A stretch of DNA of 64,000 nucleotides from contig DAIUFK010000004.1 in the NCBI GenBank assembly GCA_036844615.1, positions 1 through 64,000 on the forward strand. The letters run 5' to 3'. Positions 42,434 through 51,758 of the stretch are shown piece after piece (position 1 is the stretch's first letter; every line of letters starts with the position of its first letter). The position numbers and the translations under genes are program-made. The DNA is from Palsa-872 sp036844615. GTDB lineage: Bacteria; Chloroflexota; Dormibacteria; Dormibacterales; Dormibacteraceae. The notes under the pieces were generated by a model. The model worked only from the letters and a program-made list of their open reading frames with translations, had not been told where the DNA came from and did no database searches.

Positions 42434-43449
42434 CATACGCGCCCGATCCATCCCGCTATGACGGCATCAACTACAAGCGCAGCGGCCACAGCGGCCTGAA
42501 GCTGCCCGAGCTGTCGCTCGGCCTCTGGCAGAACTTCGGTCATACGCGCCCGCTCGAGCTCAGTCGAGCGATAGTGCTGCGAGCCTTCGACATGGGCATC
42601 ACGCATTTCGACCTCGCCAACAACTACGGCCCGCCTTATGGCTCGGCCGAGCAGACCTTCGGCCGGATCATGGAGAGTGCCCTCGCCCCGTATCGGGACG
42701 AGCTGGTCATCTCGACCAAAGCTGGCTGGGACATGTGGCCAGGACCATATGGCGACTTTGGTTCGCGCAAATACCTGCTGGCAAGCCTTGACCAGAGCTT
42801 GCGGCGCATGGGTCTCGATTACGTGGACATCTTCTACTCTCATCGCTTCGACCCCGACACACCGCTGGAGGAAACGATGGGCGCCCTGGATACGGCGGTA
42901 CGCCAGGGCAAGGCGCTTTACGCGGGGATCTCTTCTTACACGAGCGCCCAAACCAAGAAAGCCGCAGCGATCCTCCGCGGCCTTGGTACTCAGCTGCTTA
43001 TTCATCAACCTTCCTACAACATGCTCAACAGGTGGATCGAGGATGACGGCCTGCTCGACGTGCTCGACGAGGAAGGGGTGGGCTGCATAGTCTTCTCGCC
43101 ACTCGCGCAGGGCGTGCTCAGCGGCAAGTATCTGAGCGGCGTGCCAGAGGGTTCGCGCGCGACCCACTCGCGATACCTCTCCCCCGACCAGATCACCAAG
43201 GACACACTGGCCAAGGTGCGGGCGGTGAGCGCAATCGCAGAAAAACGGGGCCAGCCTCTCGCTCAGATGGCGCTGGCGTGGACCCTTCGCGACCCGCGGG
43301 TGACGTCGGCAATCATCGGAGTGAGCAGCGTCGAGCAGCTGGAGGAGAACATCGGCGCGCTCGCCAACCGCCAGTTTTCGGCGGCCGAGCTGAAAGCGAT
43401 CGATAGCGCCGTCTCTCCTCAGAAGGATGCCCTTAACAGCCGGCGCTGA
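42430..43449 (+). CDS. Aldo/keto reductase (YghZ / L-glyceraldehyde-3-phosphate reductase-like)
   Basis: 339-residue NADP-dependent AKR. Catalytic residues are visible as D and Y in HFDLANNYGPPYGSAE, K in ISTKAGWDMWPGPYG and H in IFYSHRFD, with the C-terminal cofactor loop SAIIGVSSVEQLEENIGAL. The N-terminal YKRSGHSGLKLPELSLGLWQNFG is typical of the AKR14 / YghZ branch. It overlaps the preceding glycosyltransferase, but a functional link is not obvious. Confidence 0.88.
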   Translation: MTYAPDPSRYDGINYKRSGHSGLKLPELSLGLWQNFGHTRPLELSRAIVLRAFDMGITHFDLANNYGPPYGSAEQTFGRIMESALAPYRDELVISTKAGWDMWPGPYGDFGSRKYLLASLDQSLRRMGLDYVDIFYSHRFDPDTPLEETMGALDTAVRQGKALYAGISSYTSAQTKKAAAILRGLGTQLLIHQPSYNMLNRWIEDDGLLDVLDEEGVGCIVFSPLAQGVLSGKYLSGVPEGSRATHSRYLSPDQITKDTLAKVRAVSAIAEKRGQPLAQMALAWTLRDPRVTSAIIGVSSVEQLEENIGALANRQFSAAELKAIDSAVSPQKDALNSRR

Positions 43450-43507
43450 CCCCGGAAACCAACCCATCGCATAATCAGAACGCCCGCCCCTGACCAAAAG
43501 GGGAACC

Positions 43508-46500
43508 TTGCCACTGGATATTCACGACATCGATGGCCCGCTCCGCGTGCTCGCCGGACCGGGCACCGGGAAGACGCACGCCCTTGTCGACCTGTACGAG
43601 CAGGCGGTGAAGGAGGGGGTGGCTGATCGGGGCCAGATCCTCGTCCTCACGTTCTCGAATGGCGCCGCTGCCGAGATCGGGAGGCGCATCGACCAGCGCC
43701 TGAACGACGACTACGGGGAAGCGTGGATCTCCACGTTCCACAGCTTCTGCTCCCGCCTCCTGCGTGAAAACTCGCCCGATCCTGAGCGGCTGCTGCTCGA
43801 CGGCTTCCAGGAATCGATGGTCATGCGCAGCGTGCTCGGCGAGATGGACGGCGACGTGCTGGGCGGCCTGGCCGGAGTCAAGGGCTCGGAGGCGTTCGCG
43901 CGCGACCTGTTGACCTTCGTCGCCCTCATGAAGCAGAACCTGGTCCACCCGTCTGCGCTGCTGCTGGCGGCCGAAGCGAGTGCCGGAGACAGGCTCCGCA
44001 TCCTGGCCGCGGCCTACCAGGCATACCAGGACCGCATGCAGCGGGGAAGGATGGTCGACTTCCGCGACCTGATCACCGGCGCCATCGAGCTGCTGCAGTC
44101 GAACCTCGCCCTGCGCGAGCGGCTCCGCCAGCATTTCCGGCTGATCCTGGTGGACGAGTTCCAGGACGTAGACCCCGCCCAGTTCGAGCTGCTCCAGCTG
44201 CTGGCGCCCCCGTCGTCAAAACCCCGCCTCGTGGTGGTGGGCGACCCGGACCAGTCGATCTACGGATTCCGCGGCACCGTCCCGCGTTTGCTCAGCGACG
44301 ACTTCGCCGCCGTCTATGGCGGAGCGACGCAAAGGCTCGAGGAGTGCCACCGCTGCTCCCAGCAGGCCCTCGATGCTGGCGAGAGGCTCCTCGCTGCGAC
44401 GCAGCAGGGCCGCCACGGCCGGAGCCTGCGGGCTGTCAATCGGTCGCAGGCGCCGGCGGTGGTGGTCGCGCGCGAGGGCGATGCCGTCGACGAGGCGTTC
44501 TTCTGCGCACGCGAGATCAAGAGGCTGCATGCCGAGTCTCCCGGTCTCCGACTGAGCGACTTCGCCATCGTGGTGCGCAGCACCACTGCGCTGGGAGGGC
44601 CGTTCGAGGAGGCGCTACGGGCGCTGGGCCTTCCTTATGAGGTGCGGGGATCCGGGGCGATTGCTCGCAACGAGGTGGTCCGATTCCTCGTCGGCTACCT
44701 GGAGTCGCTGCGCAAGCCCGACGACGCAGATGCTCTCGAGGGGGCGCTGTCGTCAAGCCTTGGCGGGGTGGGGGCGCGCACGATAAGCCGCCTTCGAGCC
44801 CATGCCCGTGAGGAGAGCCGTCCGCTCACGCGCGTCGTGAGGCGCCTCATGTACGCCTTGTTCGCCCGCGACCCTACGCGCTACCCGCTTCCCTGGGGAG
44901 GAGACGCCCCGAATGGAACCAGCTCGGAGCCCGACTACCTCGAGCACATGTCCGAGCCCGAGCTCGACAGCCTTCACGCCGCGATGGTGGCGCGCCACCG
45001 CCTGCTCGGCAGGGTGGGACGGCTGCCGCTGGCGAGCCTTGCGTACTCGGTTCTCATCGAGGACGGCGCTATGCGCCGGCTGCTCGACCTCGATCTCGCG
45101 CCGGATCAGCGTGCAGAGGCGATCGCCGACCTCCGCGCTGCGATGCAGGGGCTCGAGGCGATCGAGAGCGTGCACGAGAGGCTTCACGGTGCCAAACCAA
45201 TGCTGGGCGACATCGTCGGGTCCCTTGACGCGCTCCTCACGGGGGCGGCGGACGACACCGAGGCCGCTGACTCGCGGAGCCAAGGCGCGGTGCAGGTGCT
45301 GACTGTGCACCAGGCCAAGGGGCTGGAGTTCGAGGTCGTCTTCTGCTCAGGTTTCGCGCACGGCCTCTTCCCGCTTGCCGTCCGGCCGCACCCGCTTCTG
45401 GAGGCGGAGGACCGCGCCTGGCTCGAACGCTTCAAGGTCGGGTTCATGCCTTCGTGGCCTTCGGATCCAGACGGGCACCTTGCGGAGGAGGCGCGACTCG
45501 CGTTTGTAGCGATGACGCGCGCGAAGCGGCGCCTCTACATCAGTTTCGCCGACTCGTATCTGCGCCAGGCAGGCCCTTCGGTATTTCTGGGCCTGGCTCA
45601 GCCGGAGGCCGAATCTCGAGAGCTCACACGAGCTTCGGGAAGGCTCGCGCCGGCGGACGTGCTGCTTGCGCGCGAGGCCGAGGTCCTCATCGCCGCGCAT
45701 CGCGAGGCGCTCACCGATGTCGCCCAATCGCGGGCCGTCGCTGTGGGCCTGGACCTGGGGTTCCTCGTTGACCGAGAGGCAGGCGAGCCTTTCGAGCCGT
45801 ACGGAGGCGACCGCAATCCGATAAACGTCGAGATCGGCCACTTCAGCCCGACGACGCTTAACAACTACCTGAAGTGTCCCCGCCTGTACTGGTACAACAA
45901 CCACCCGGGTCTCGTCGACGAGCCGCGATCGGTGGCGATGGAGCGTGGCGGGTTTCTCCACGAGGTGCTGGAGGACTTTCACGTCAATGAGCCTGCGTGG
46001 CATCCGTTGGAGCCTGCCCAGCAGCGCGAGTGGCTGGAAGCCTCGTTGCAGAAGCAGCTCGATTCGTACCTGTCACGCATGGAAGGCGTGCTCGACCGCA
46101 AGCGCGAGGAGATGCAGGTGCGTGCGGTTCTCGGCAATTACATCAAGTTCGTCACCGGCATGCAGGTGATCCGCCGCCTCCGAACGCTCGCGCTCGAACG
46201 CCGGTTCCACCTGCAGCTCGAGGGCTCGGAGATCGTGGGCAAGATCGACAGGGTCATGGACGTAGGCGATGGAGAGGTCGAGGTCGTCGACTACAAGACG
46301 GGTGGCGGCAAGGCGATGAAGTACGCCTACGAGGCCTACTTCGGACCGGAGATGTCGGACGTTCAGCTCGCGCTCTATTACTTCGCGTGCAGAGACGGCG
46401 TCGATGACGAGGGTGTGCCCCTGGGATTCCAGCCGCGATTTCTCTCGCTCTGGTACCCAAAGGACTGGGTGTGGGGCGGCATGCGCCAGGACATCTTCAG

Positions 46501-46717
46501 CGTGGGCAGGCCGGCAGGGCTGAAGGAATATCGAGAGAAGGCGCTGACGAATGAGGATCTCGAGCGCAGCCGTGCAGTAGTGGTGGAGGCGATAGCCCGC
46601 ATCAAGGCAGGCCACTTCGAGCCGGCGCCTCGCGAGCTGGCGGGCACCTGCGTCACACGTTTCGGCACGTGCCCGCACGCCGCCATCTGCCCATACGGAG
46701 GGGCACCACCCGAATGA
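43508..46717 (+). CDS. UvrD-like helicase with RecB-type nuclease domain, AdnAB/AddAB-like subunit 1
   Basis: 1069 residues. All SF1A motifs are present: AGPGTGKTHAL, LVDEFQDVDP, VVGDPDQSIYGFRG, LTVHQAKGLEF and FVAMTRAKRRLYIS. The C-terminal PD-(D/E)xK nuclease shows EVVDYKTGGGKA, with a four-cysteine iron-sulfur set split between YLKCPRLYW and CVTRFGTCPHAAIC. This matches mycobacterial AdnAB, where both subunits carry motor and nuclease. The start is TTG 43508 after AAAAGGGGAA. It is co-translated with subunit 2 (ATGA). Role: processing double-strand breaks. Confidence 0.87.
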   Translation: MPLDIHDIDGPLRVLAGPGTGKTHALVDLYEQAVKEGVADRGQILVLTFSNGAAAEIGRRIDQRLNDDYGEAWISTFHSFCSRLLRENSPDPERLLLDGFQESMVMRSVLGEMDGDVLGGLAGVKGSEAFARDLLTFVALMKQNLVHPSALLLAAEASAGDRLRILAAAYQAYQDRMQRGRMVDFRDLITGAIELLQSNLALRERLRQHFRLILVDEFQDVDPAQFELLQLLAPPSSKPRLVVVGDPDQSIYGFRGTVPRLLSDDFAAVYGGATQRLEECHRCSQQALDAGERLLAATQQGRHGRSLRAVNRSQAPAVVVAREGDAVDEAFFCAREIKRLHAESPGLRLSDFAIVVRSTTALGGPFEEALRALGLPYEVRGSGAIARNEVVRFLVGYLESLRKPDDADALEGALSSSLGGVGARTISRLRAHAREESRPLTRVVRRLMYALFARDPTRYPLPWGGDAPNGTSSEPDYLEHMSEPELDSLHAAMVARHRLLGRVGRLPLASLAYSVLIEDGAMRRLLDLDLAPDQRAEAIADLRAAMQGLEAIESVHERLHGAKPMLGDIVGSLDALLTGAADDTEAADSRSQGAVQVLTVHQAKGLEFEVVFCSGFAHGLFPLAVRPHPLLEAEDRAWLERFKVGFMPSWPSDPDGHLAEEARLAFVAMTRAKRRLYISFADSYLRQAGPSVFLGLAQPEAESRELTRASGRLAPADVLLAREAEVLIAAHREALTDVAQSRAVAVGLDLGFLVDREAGEPFEPYGGDRNPINVEIGHFSPTTLNNYLKCPRLYWYNNHPGLVDEPRSVAMERGGFLHEVLEDFHVNEPAWHPLEPAQQREWLEASLQKQLDSYLSRMEGVLDRKREEMQVRAVLGNYIKFVTGMQVIRRLRTLALERRFHLQLEGSEIVGKIDRVMDVGDGEVEVVDYKTGGGKAMKYAYEAYFGPEMSDVQLALYYFACRDGVDDEGVPLGFQPRFLSLWYPKDWVWGGMRQDIFSVGRPAGLKEYREKALTNEDLERSRAVVVEAIARIKAGHFEPAPRELAGTCVTRFGTCPHAAICPYGGAPPE

Positions 46718-49700
46718 CGCTGAGCCCAGAACAGGCCGCTGCAGCTCATGCGGGGCCGGACGGCGCGTTTCTGATTGCCGCCGGTCCCGGCAGCGGTAAG
46801 ACATTCACAGCGACCGAGCGTTTCTGCTGGCTGGTGGAGCAGGGAGTGCCTCCCGACCGCATCCTGACTGTCACCTTCAATGACCGTGCCGCGGAGGAGC
46901 TCCGCGAACGCATCACTCGCGAGCTCAACGAACGGCGGCCAAACCTTGGCCCCGACGCCCTTGACTCCGGGTGGATCGGAACCTTCCACGGGGTGTGTGC
47001 CCGCCTGCTGGACGAGTTCGCGTACCTCGTCGGCGCGCCGCGCGAGCTGCGGGTCCTCGACGAGACAGGGCAGCGCCTGTTCGAGCAGCGGCTTGTCGCG
47101 AGGCTGCGCAGCGGCACCGCCGCGCCTCTGGATCCTGATTCCTTTATCGCGCTCTCGGTCGAAGATCTCGATGACCTTCTACGCTCGGGACTCAGGTTCC
47201 TGCTCAAGCTGAAGGGCCGCGGCATCAGTCCCGAGGGGTTTCGGTCTCGAGCCGTAGAGCTTCACGCACGCCACTGGGATGCGTCCTTCAGCGGCGCAAG
47301 CGGTAGCGACGCCGCTCATGCCGAGCTCGAGGCGATCGAGGTCCTCTCTCTCGTCTATCGCACGTACGAGGACGCCCTGCACGCTGGGCGCCTGCGCGAT
47401 TTCGACGATCTCATTCTCGAGGTCATTGCCGCGCTCGAGCGCGTGCCCGAGTTTCGCCGCCGGTGTCGCGAAAGGTTTCGCTATCTGCTGGTCGACGAGT
47501 TCCAGGACACCAACCGCATCCAGCTCGAGCTGATACGGCTGCTCGCCGCTGACAATTTTGGCAACGTCTCAGCAGTCGGCGACGCCAAGCAGTCGATTTA
47601 TGGATGGCGCGATGCAGAGATCGAGAACATCCGCACACGTTTCCCCGGGCGCCGCCTCCCCCTGACTCACAACAGGCGCTCTTACCAGCAGATCCTGGAT
47701 TGCGCGACGGACTTCATTCGCCGCGACCCCGATTTCGCTGATGAGCCGGACCTCGTCGCGACCCGCGGGCCGGGCAGCCGCCCGGTGACGGTGGTGATGG
47801 CGCCCGACTCACGCACAGAGGCGCGCACGGTGGCCGAGACGATAAGGCGATTGAACGTCGCGGGCAGGGCCTTCTCCGACATCGCGATTCTGTCGCACTC
47901 GATTCGCATGCTCCCTCGCGAGTTCGAGGACGAGCTCCGGCGTCAGGGCATCCCGTACCTGACAAGCGGCGGATCGGGCTTCTTCGACCGCCAGGAGATA
48001 AAGGACGTGCTCGCCCTTCTCCGACTCGCCGAGAACCCGATGGATGACGGGGCGCTGGTCCGTGTGCTTCAGGGCCCGATCGTCCGCCTGCCCGACAGGG
48101 GCATTTACAAACTTGCGTCACGGCGTTTCGGTCGTGCCGGAATGCGCCTCCGCGATTGCTTCGAGGAGTCGGGGCGCGAGGGCTATCCGGAGATGGACGC
48201 AAAGGTAGCGGCCCAGGCAGTGCGAACCATCGAGCTCACCGACCGGCTCGGCCGGCTCCGCGATGCATTGACCGTCGCTGACATCCTCAACAGGCTTCTC
48301 GAGGAGACCGGATACCTGAGGTGGGCAGAGCTCCGCGCTCAGCGCGACGGTAGCCCGCGCGCGCTGCTCAACCTCCGCAAGGTCTTCCAGCTCGCGTCGC
48401 GTTTCGAACGGGATCTGGCACTGGCGGGGATCGGCGACTTCGTCCGCCATCTCGACCAGGTGATCGACGCCGAGCTGCCGGTGGGTGAGGCGGCAGAGGA
48501 GTCTGCCACCACTGATGCGGTGTCACTGCTGACAGTGCATTCCGCCAAAGGGCTCGAGTTTCCTGTGGTCTTCCTCGTCAACCTGCGACCTCCGCGGCCA
48601 CGCGACACCGAGCGCCTCTTCTTCGATCCCGACGGCCTTGGCTTCGTCATGAAGAACTGGCGCGGGGAAAAGCATCAGCGCTTCAAGGAAACGTCGCCTG
48701 GGGCGCCTGCCGTGGCGCTGGCGCTGGGCGAGCGCAGGCGCATCGTCTACGTCGGCATCACCCGCACCAAGGACGCGCTCTACGTCACCGCCACGAGGGA
48801 AGAGCAGTCGCCTAGAGACGTCGAGGTCGGTGTCAATGGCGAGGTCGACCACTTCGCCGAGATTCTCAGCTGGGCGCTCGCGCATCCCGATGCCGCATCC
48901 GTGGTCGAAGCCGAGCAGCTGGAGCTGGCGGTGGTGCGCGTGGCGGACGCTTCGGACGCCGACGGCTCTGCGGTGGTCGAGGCCGTGCTCGACAGGTGGG
49001 ACCGCATCCGCCCGCGCGAGGCGGCTGTGGCGAAAGTGCCTGATCGAGAGCTGGAGCTCAGCTTCTCGCAGCTTCATGACTTCGAGGTGTGCCCTGTTCG
49101 GTATCGGTTCAGCCAGGTGTGGGGAGTGCCGGCTCCGCCCGATGAGATGCTGCCGACGTTCGTGCGCGCGTCGGGCTCGAGCGAGCTCGGCGCCTCGGTC
49201 CACGCGGCGCTGGCGGCATGGCATTCGGGTGGCGGCGACCTGCTCGGCATCTATCGGGGCCCTGAAGCCGGGCGCGAGATGCTCTCGCGCTATCTCGCTC
49301 ACCCGCTTGCGGCGGCGCCGACCCTCGGCGTGGAGCTCGAGTTCAATCTCCGCCTCGGCCAGACAAGAGTGCGGGGCTTCGTCGACCGGGTCTGCGAGCT
49401 CGATGGCGGGCCCACTCTCGTCGACTACAAGACCAACGCCACGCTCGATGCGAGGCTGATCGAGGCGTACTCGACGCAGCTGCGCCTTTATGGACTGGCA
49501 GCGCGCAGGGGCCTGCTGCCCGGTGGCCCTGCACCGCGCCTGGTCCTGTTTGACATCCGGCGCGGGCGCCTGATCGAGGTCACGCCTGACGATGCGCAGG
49601 TGGAGGCAAGAATCGCCGCGGCGACCTCGCGGATAAACGCGGGAGACTTCGCGCTCGGACCCGAGCACGCGGAGCGCCCGTGCATGCTCTGCACGTTCAG

Positions 49701-49758
49701 GTCCATCTGCGCCGATGCTCGCGTGCCCGACGCCCGTGTTCCCGTAACGCGCCAATGA
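46714..49758 (+). CDS. UvrD-like helicase with RecB-type nuclease domain, AdnAB/AddAB-like subunit 2
   Basis: 1014 residues. Motor motifs are AGPGSGKTFTAT, LVDEFQDTNR, AVGDAKQSIYGWRD, LTVHSAKGLEFPVV and YVGITRTKDALYV. The nuclease motif is TLVDYKTNATLD with QLRLYGLAA, and cysteines lie in FEVCPVRYRF and CMLCTFRSIC. Both motors and both nucleases look intact in the pair, as in AdnAB and unlike AddB, whose motor is degenerate. ATG 46714 overlaps the previous stop. Confidence 0.87.
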   Translation: MTLSPEQAAAAHAGPDGAFLIAAGPGSGKTFTATERFCWLVEQGVPPDRILTVTFNDRAAEELRERITRELNERRPNLGPDALDSGWIGTFHGVCARLLDEFAYLVGAPRELRVLDETGQRLFEQRLVARLRSGTAAPLDPDSFIALSVEDLDDLLRSGLRFLLKLKGRGISPEGFRSRAVELHARHWDASFSGASGSDAAHAELEAIEVLSLVYRTYEDALHAGRLRDFDDLILEVIAALERVPEFRRRCRERFRYLLVDEFQDTNRIQLELIRLLAADNFGNVSAVGDAKQSIYGWRDAEIENIRTRFPGRRLPLTHNRRSYQQILDCATDFIRRDPDFADEPDLVATRGPGSRPVTVVMAPDSRTEARTVAETIRRLNVAGRAFSDIAILSHSIRMLPREFEDELRRQGIPYLTSGGSGFFDRQEIKDVLALLRLAENPMDDGALVRVLQGPIVRLPDRGIYKLASRRFGRAGMRLRDCFEESGREGYPEMDAKVAAQAVRTIELTDRLGRLRDALTVADILNRLLEETGYLRWAELRAQRDGSPRALLNLRKVFQLASRFERDLALAGIGDFVRHLDQVIDAELPVGEAAEESATTDAVSLLTVHSAKGLEFPVVFLVNLRPPRPRDTERLFFDPDGLGFVMKNWRGEKHQRFKETSPGAPAVALALGERRRIVYVGITRTKDALYVTATREEQSPRDVEVGVNGEVDHFAEILSWALAHPDAASVVEAEQLELAVVRVADASDADGSAVVEAVLDRWDRIRPREAAVAKVPDRELELSFSQLHDFEVCPVRYRFSQVWGVPAPPDEMLPTFVRASGSSELGASVHAALAAWHSGGGDLLGIYRGPEAGREMLSRYLAHPLAAAPTLGVELEFNLRLGQTRVRGFVDRVCELDGGPTLVDYKTNATLDARLIEAYSTQLRLYGLAARRGLLPGGPAPRLVLFDIRRGRLIEVTPDDAQVEARIAAATSRINAGDFALGPEHAERPCMLCTFRSICADARVPDARVPVTRQ

Positions 49759-50090
49759 CCGATGGGCTGCCGCTGCAGGTGCGGTACTTCGAGCGCCGGC
49801 AGATCAAGGAAGCCATCGCGTTTGCGGAGGCAGGTGGCATCGCGGTCCACCGCAACTTCGATCACTACCACGGGACCACCATCAGAGGAATGGTTCGGCA
49901 GCGCCCGTTCCTCCACGTGATCGGGCTGCGCAAGCCGCTGGAGCAGTGGGGGCGAGAGCACGGCCTCCGTCCGGAGTGGGTTCAACCGGAGAAGCGCCGA
50001 AAGGTCGCCCACTACGACGTGTTCGGCCCTTTCGCCGCAGACCTGATCGCCGAGCTGGCCGGCACCGCGCTGCCCGCCCCACCTCCTTGA
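49755..50090 (+). CDS. Small uncharacterised protein coupled to the helicase-nuclease pair
   Basis: 111 residues starting MTDGLPLQVRYFERRQIKEA. There is no recognisable signature; the segment LRPEWVQPEKRRKVAHYDVFG has a faint likeness to DUF4031-type proteins (an Arg/Trp-rich turn followed by HYD), but it is not enough for a call. Its ATG overlaps the stop of the second helicase-nuclease subunit, so it is co-translated with it. No membrane segment and no cysteine. A strong promoter for the next gene begins three bases before its stop. Confidence 0.6.
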   Translation: MTDGLPLQVRYFERRQIKEAIAFAEAGGIAVHRNFDHYHGTTIRGMVRQRPFLHVIGLRKPLEQWGREHGLRPEWVQPEKRRKVAHYDVFGPFAADLIAELAGTALPAPPP

Positions 50091-50128
50091 CACAGTTGAC
50101 GCAATGCGTTATGATGCATTGCGTCAAC
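50087..50128 (+). promoter_or_regulatory. Sigma-70-type promoter inside a 34-bp perfect-arm palindrome
   Basis: TTGACA (50087-50092), 17-bp spacer, TATGAT (50110-50115). The -10 box is the exact centre of a palindrome with perfect 13-bp arms GTTGACGCAATGC (50095-50107) and GCATTGCGTCAAC (50116-50128). The layout predicts a tightly regulated promoter for the gene at 50152. Confidence 0.8.
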
Positions 50129-50151
50129 CTAAAAAGGAGGCTAAGACAACT

Positions 50152-50739
50152 ATGAATACGGAAATCGACCAGATTGCAGACAGCGCCGGAGAGACGGCCA
50201 CCACGGTAGCGGAGGTCGCCTTTGGCGCCGCCCAGACCGTTCGCGAAGTGGCCTCCGACCCGATCGGATCGGCCCGCAAGCAGGTGAAGGGTCTGGAGCG
50301 CAAGGGCACTCCCGCAGCGCGCAAGATCAACCGCCGCTTCAACGCGCGGCTGAACGCCGCCACCGCGCCGGCCATGGACGTCGCGAAGACGATCAACGCA
50401 CGGTTCAACAAGGTCGCCAAGCAGGCGGAGAAGCTGATGCCTGAGCGCATCACCCTATGGGGCGTCCAGGTGGACGGCAAGCTGCCTGAGAAGGTCGCCA
50501 TCAAGGGACTCGAGCTCGTCAAGGTCCAGTCCCGCAGGCGAGACATGGTGGGCGGTGTCGCCAAGCGCACGCTCCGCATCTTCAACGGCTCGTTCAAGAC
50601 GATCGCAAGGACTGCCACGCGCCTCGAGCACGCGACAGCTCCAACGGTCAAGAAGCCCGCAGCGAGCAAGCCCGCGACCAGGAAGGTCACCAGGACTCGG
50701 CGCGCACGGCGCACCGCGGTCCGACGCCGCGCGGCTTAA
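50152..50739 (+). CDS. Basic protein with histone H1-like Lys/Arg/Ala tail
   Basis: 195 residues. The first 40 are acidic and helical (EIDQIADSAGETATTVAEVA), the middle contains repeated Ala/Lys/Arg helices (residues 40-150), and the last 35 residues are a PAASKPATRKVTRTRRARR-type tail like histone H1/AlgP tails. It may bind DNA or another polyanion; phasin-like granule proteins share such tails and are an alternative. AAAAAGGAGG lies 11 bases before ATG 50152. It is monocistronic, with a promoter at 50087 and a terminator at 50754. Confidence 0.75.
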   Translation: MNTEIDQIADSAGETATTVAEVAFGAAQTVREVASDPIGSARKQVKGLERKGTPAARKINRRFNARLNAATAPAMDVAKTINARFNKVAKQAEKLMPERITLWGVQVDGKLPEKVAIKGLELVKVQSRRRDMVGGVAKRTLRIFNGSFKTIARTATRLEHATAPTVKKPAASKPATRKVTRTRRARRTAVRRRAA

Positions 50740-50753
50740 GCAAGCACGATTTT

Positions 50754-50786
50754 AAAGGGCGCCCTTCGCGGCGCCCTTTTCTTTTT
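50754..50786 (+). terminator. Intrinsic terminator
   Basis: AAAGGGCGCC-CTTCGC-GGCGCCCTTT, 10-bp perfect stem, then TCTTTTT. It ends the transcript of the basic protein. Confidence 0.9.
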
Positions 50787-50804
50787 ACGGTAGCCTTGCC
50801 AGAC

Positions 50805-51758
50805 GTGAGCGTCGTCTGCACTGGATCGATCGCTTACGACTACATCCTCAGCTTCAAGGGCCACTTCAAGGACCACATCCTCGCCGACAAGACTCACATC
50901 CTCAACCTGAGCTTCCTTGTCGACGACCTTCGCAAGCACAGAGGCGGCGTGGCCGGCAACTACGCCTACAACCTCAGCCTGCTCGGCTATCCGGCGGCGG
51001 TGCTGGCCACCGCGGGCAGCGATGCCGCGGAGTACCGCGACTGGCTGATCGCCCGCGGCGTCGACTGCCAGGGCCTGCGGCTGCTTGAAGGCGAGATCAC
51101 CGCGACGGGATTTACCACCACCGACATGGACGACAACCAGCTCACCGGTTATTACGGGGGCGCGATGGGTCGTGCAGCGATGCTCGGCCTTGACGACGCT
51201 TCGCCTGGAGCTGAGGCCCTGATCGTCGGGCCGAACGATCCTGCCGCGATGACCCGGCTGGTGAGGGAGTGCCGCGACCGCGGAATGCGCTTCGTGTTCG
51301 ATCCCGCTCATCAGCTCCCGCGCCTCTCACCAGAGGATGTAGCTGAAGGTGCACGAGGCGCCTGGATATTGATCGGCAATGACTACGAGCTCGAGCTGAT
51401 CATGCAGCGCACAGGCCACGGCATGGACAAGCTCGTCGACCTGGCGCAGATCGTGGTCACGACGTTGGGTCGCGAAGGGTCGAGGATCGCGACGCGCGAA
51501 GGCACAGTCGACATACCTCCGGCGCCGGCAAAGACTGAGGCCGACCCGACAGGCGCGGGCGACGCATACCGCGCAGGTTTGGTGGCCGGGTTGCTCCGTG
51601 GTCTTGAGCTCGACGAGGCGGGAAGGGTGGCGTCCCTAGCGGCTACCTACGTCGTCGAGCAGGTGGGCACTGTGGAGCACTCATACACGCAAGCCGAGTT
51701 CTCGAAGCGTTATGCAGAGGCATTCGGTGCTCAACTGCCGGGGAAACTCTTCCCCTAG
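50805..51758 (+). CDS. PfkB family carbohydrate/nucleoside kinase (adenosine-kinase-like)
   Basis: 317 residues from GTG 50805 (VSVVCTGSIAYDYILSF); TTG 50796 would add three. The family motifs GGVAGNYAYNLSLLG near 50 and DPTGAGDAYRAG near 250 (anion hole and catalytic Asp) are intact. The N-terminal GSIAYDYI resembles adenosine kinase. There is no clear ribosome-binding site, so a leaderless mRNA is possible. It ends with a CTAG overlap against the convergent ABC permease. Confidence 0.82.
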   Translation: MSVVCTGSIAYDYILSFKGHFKDHILADKTHILNLSFLVDDLRKHRGGVAGNYAYNLSLLGYPAAVLATAGSDAAEYRDWLIARGVDCQGLRLLEGEITATGFTTTDMDDNQLTGYYGGAMGRAAMLGLDDASPGAEALIVGPNDPAAMTRLVRECRDRGMRFVFDPAHQLPRLSPEDVAEGARGAWILIGNDYELELIMQRTGHGMDKLVDLAQIVVTTLGREGSRIATREGTVDIPPAPAKTEADPTGAGDAYRAGLVAGLLRGLELDEAGRVASLAATYVVEQVGTVEHSYTQAEFSKRYAEAFGAQLPGKLFP

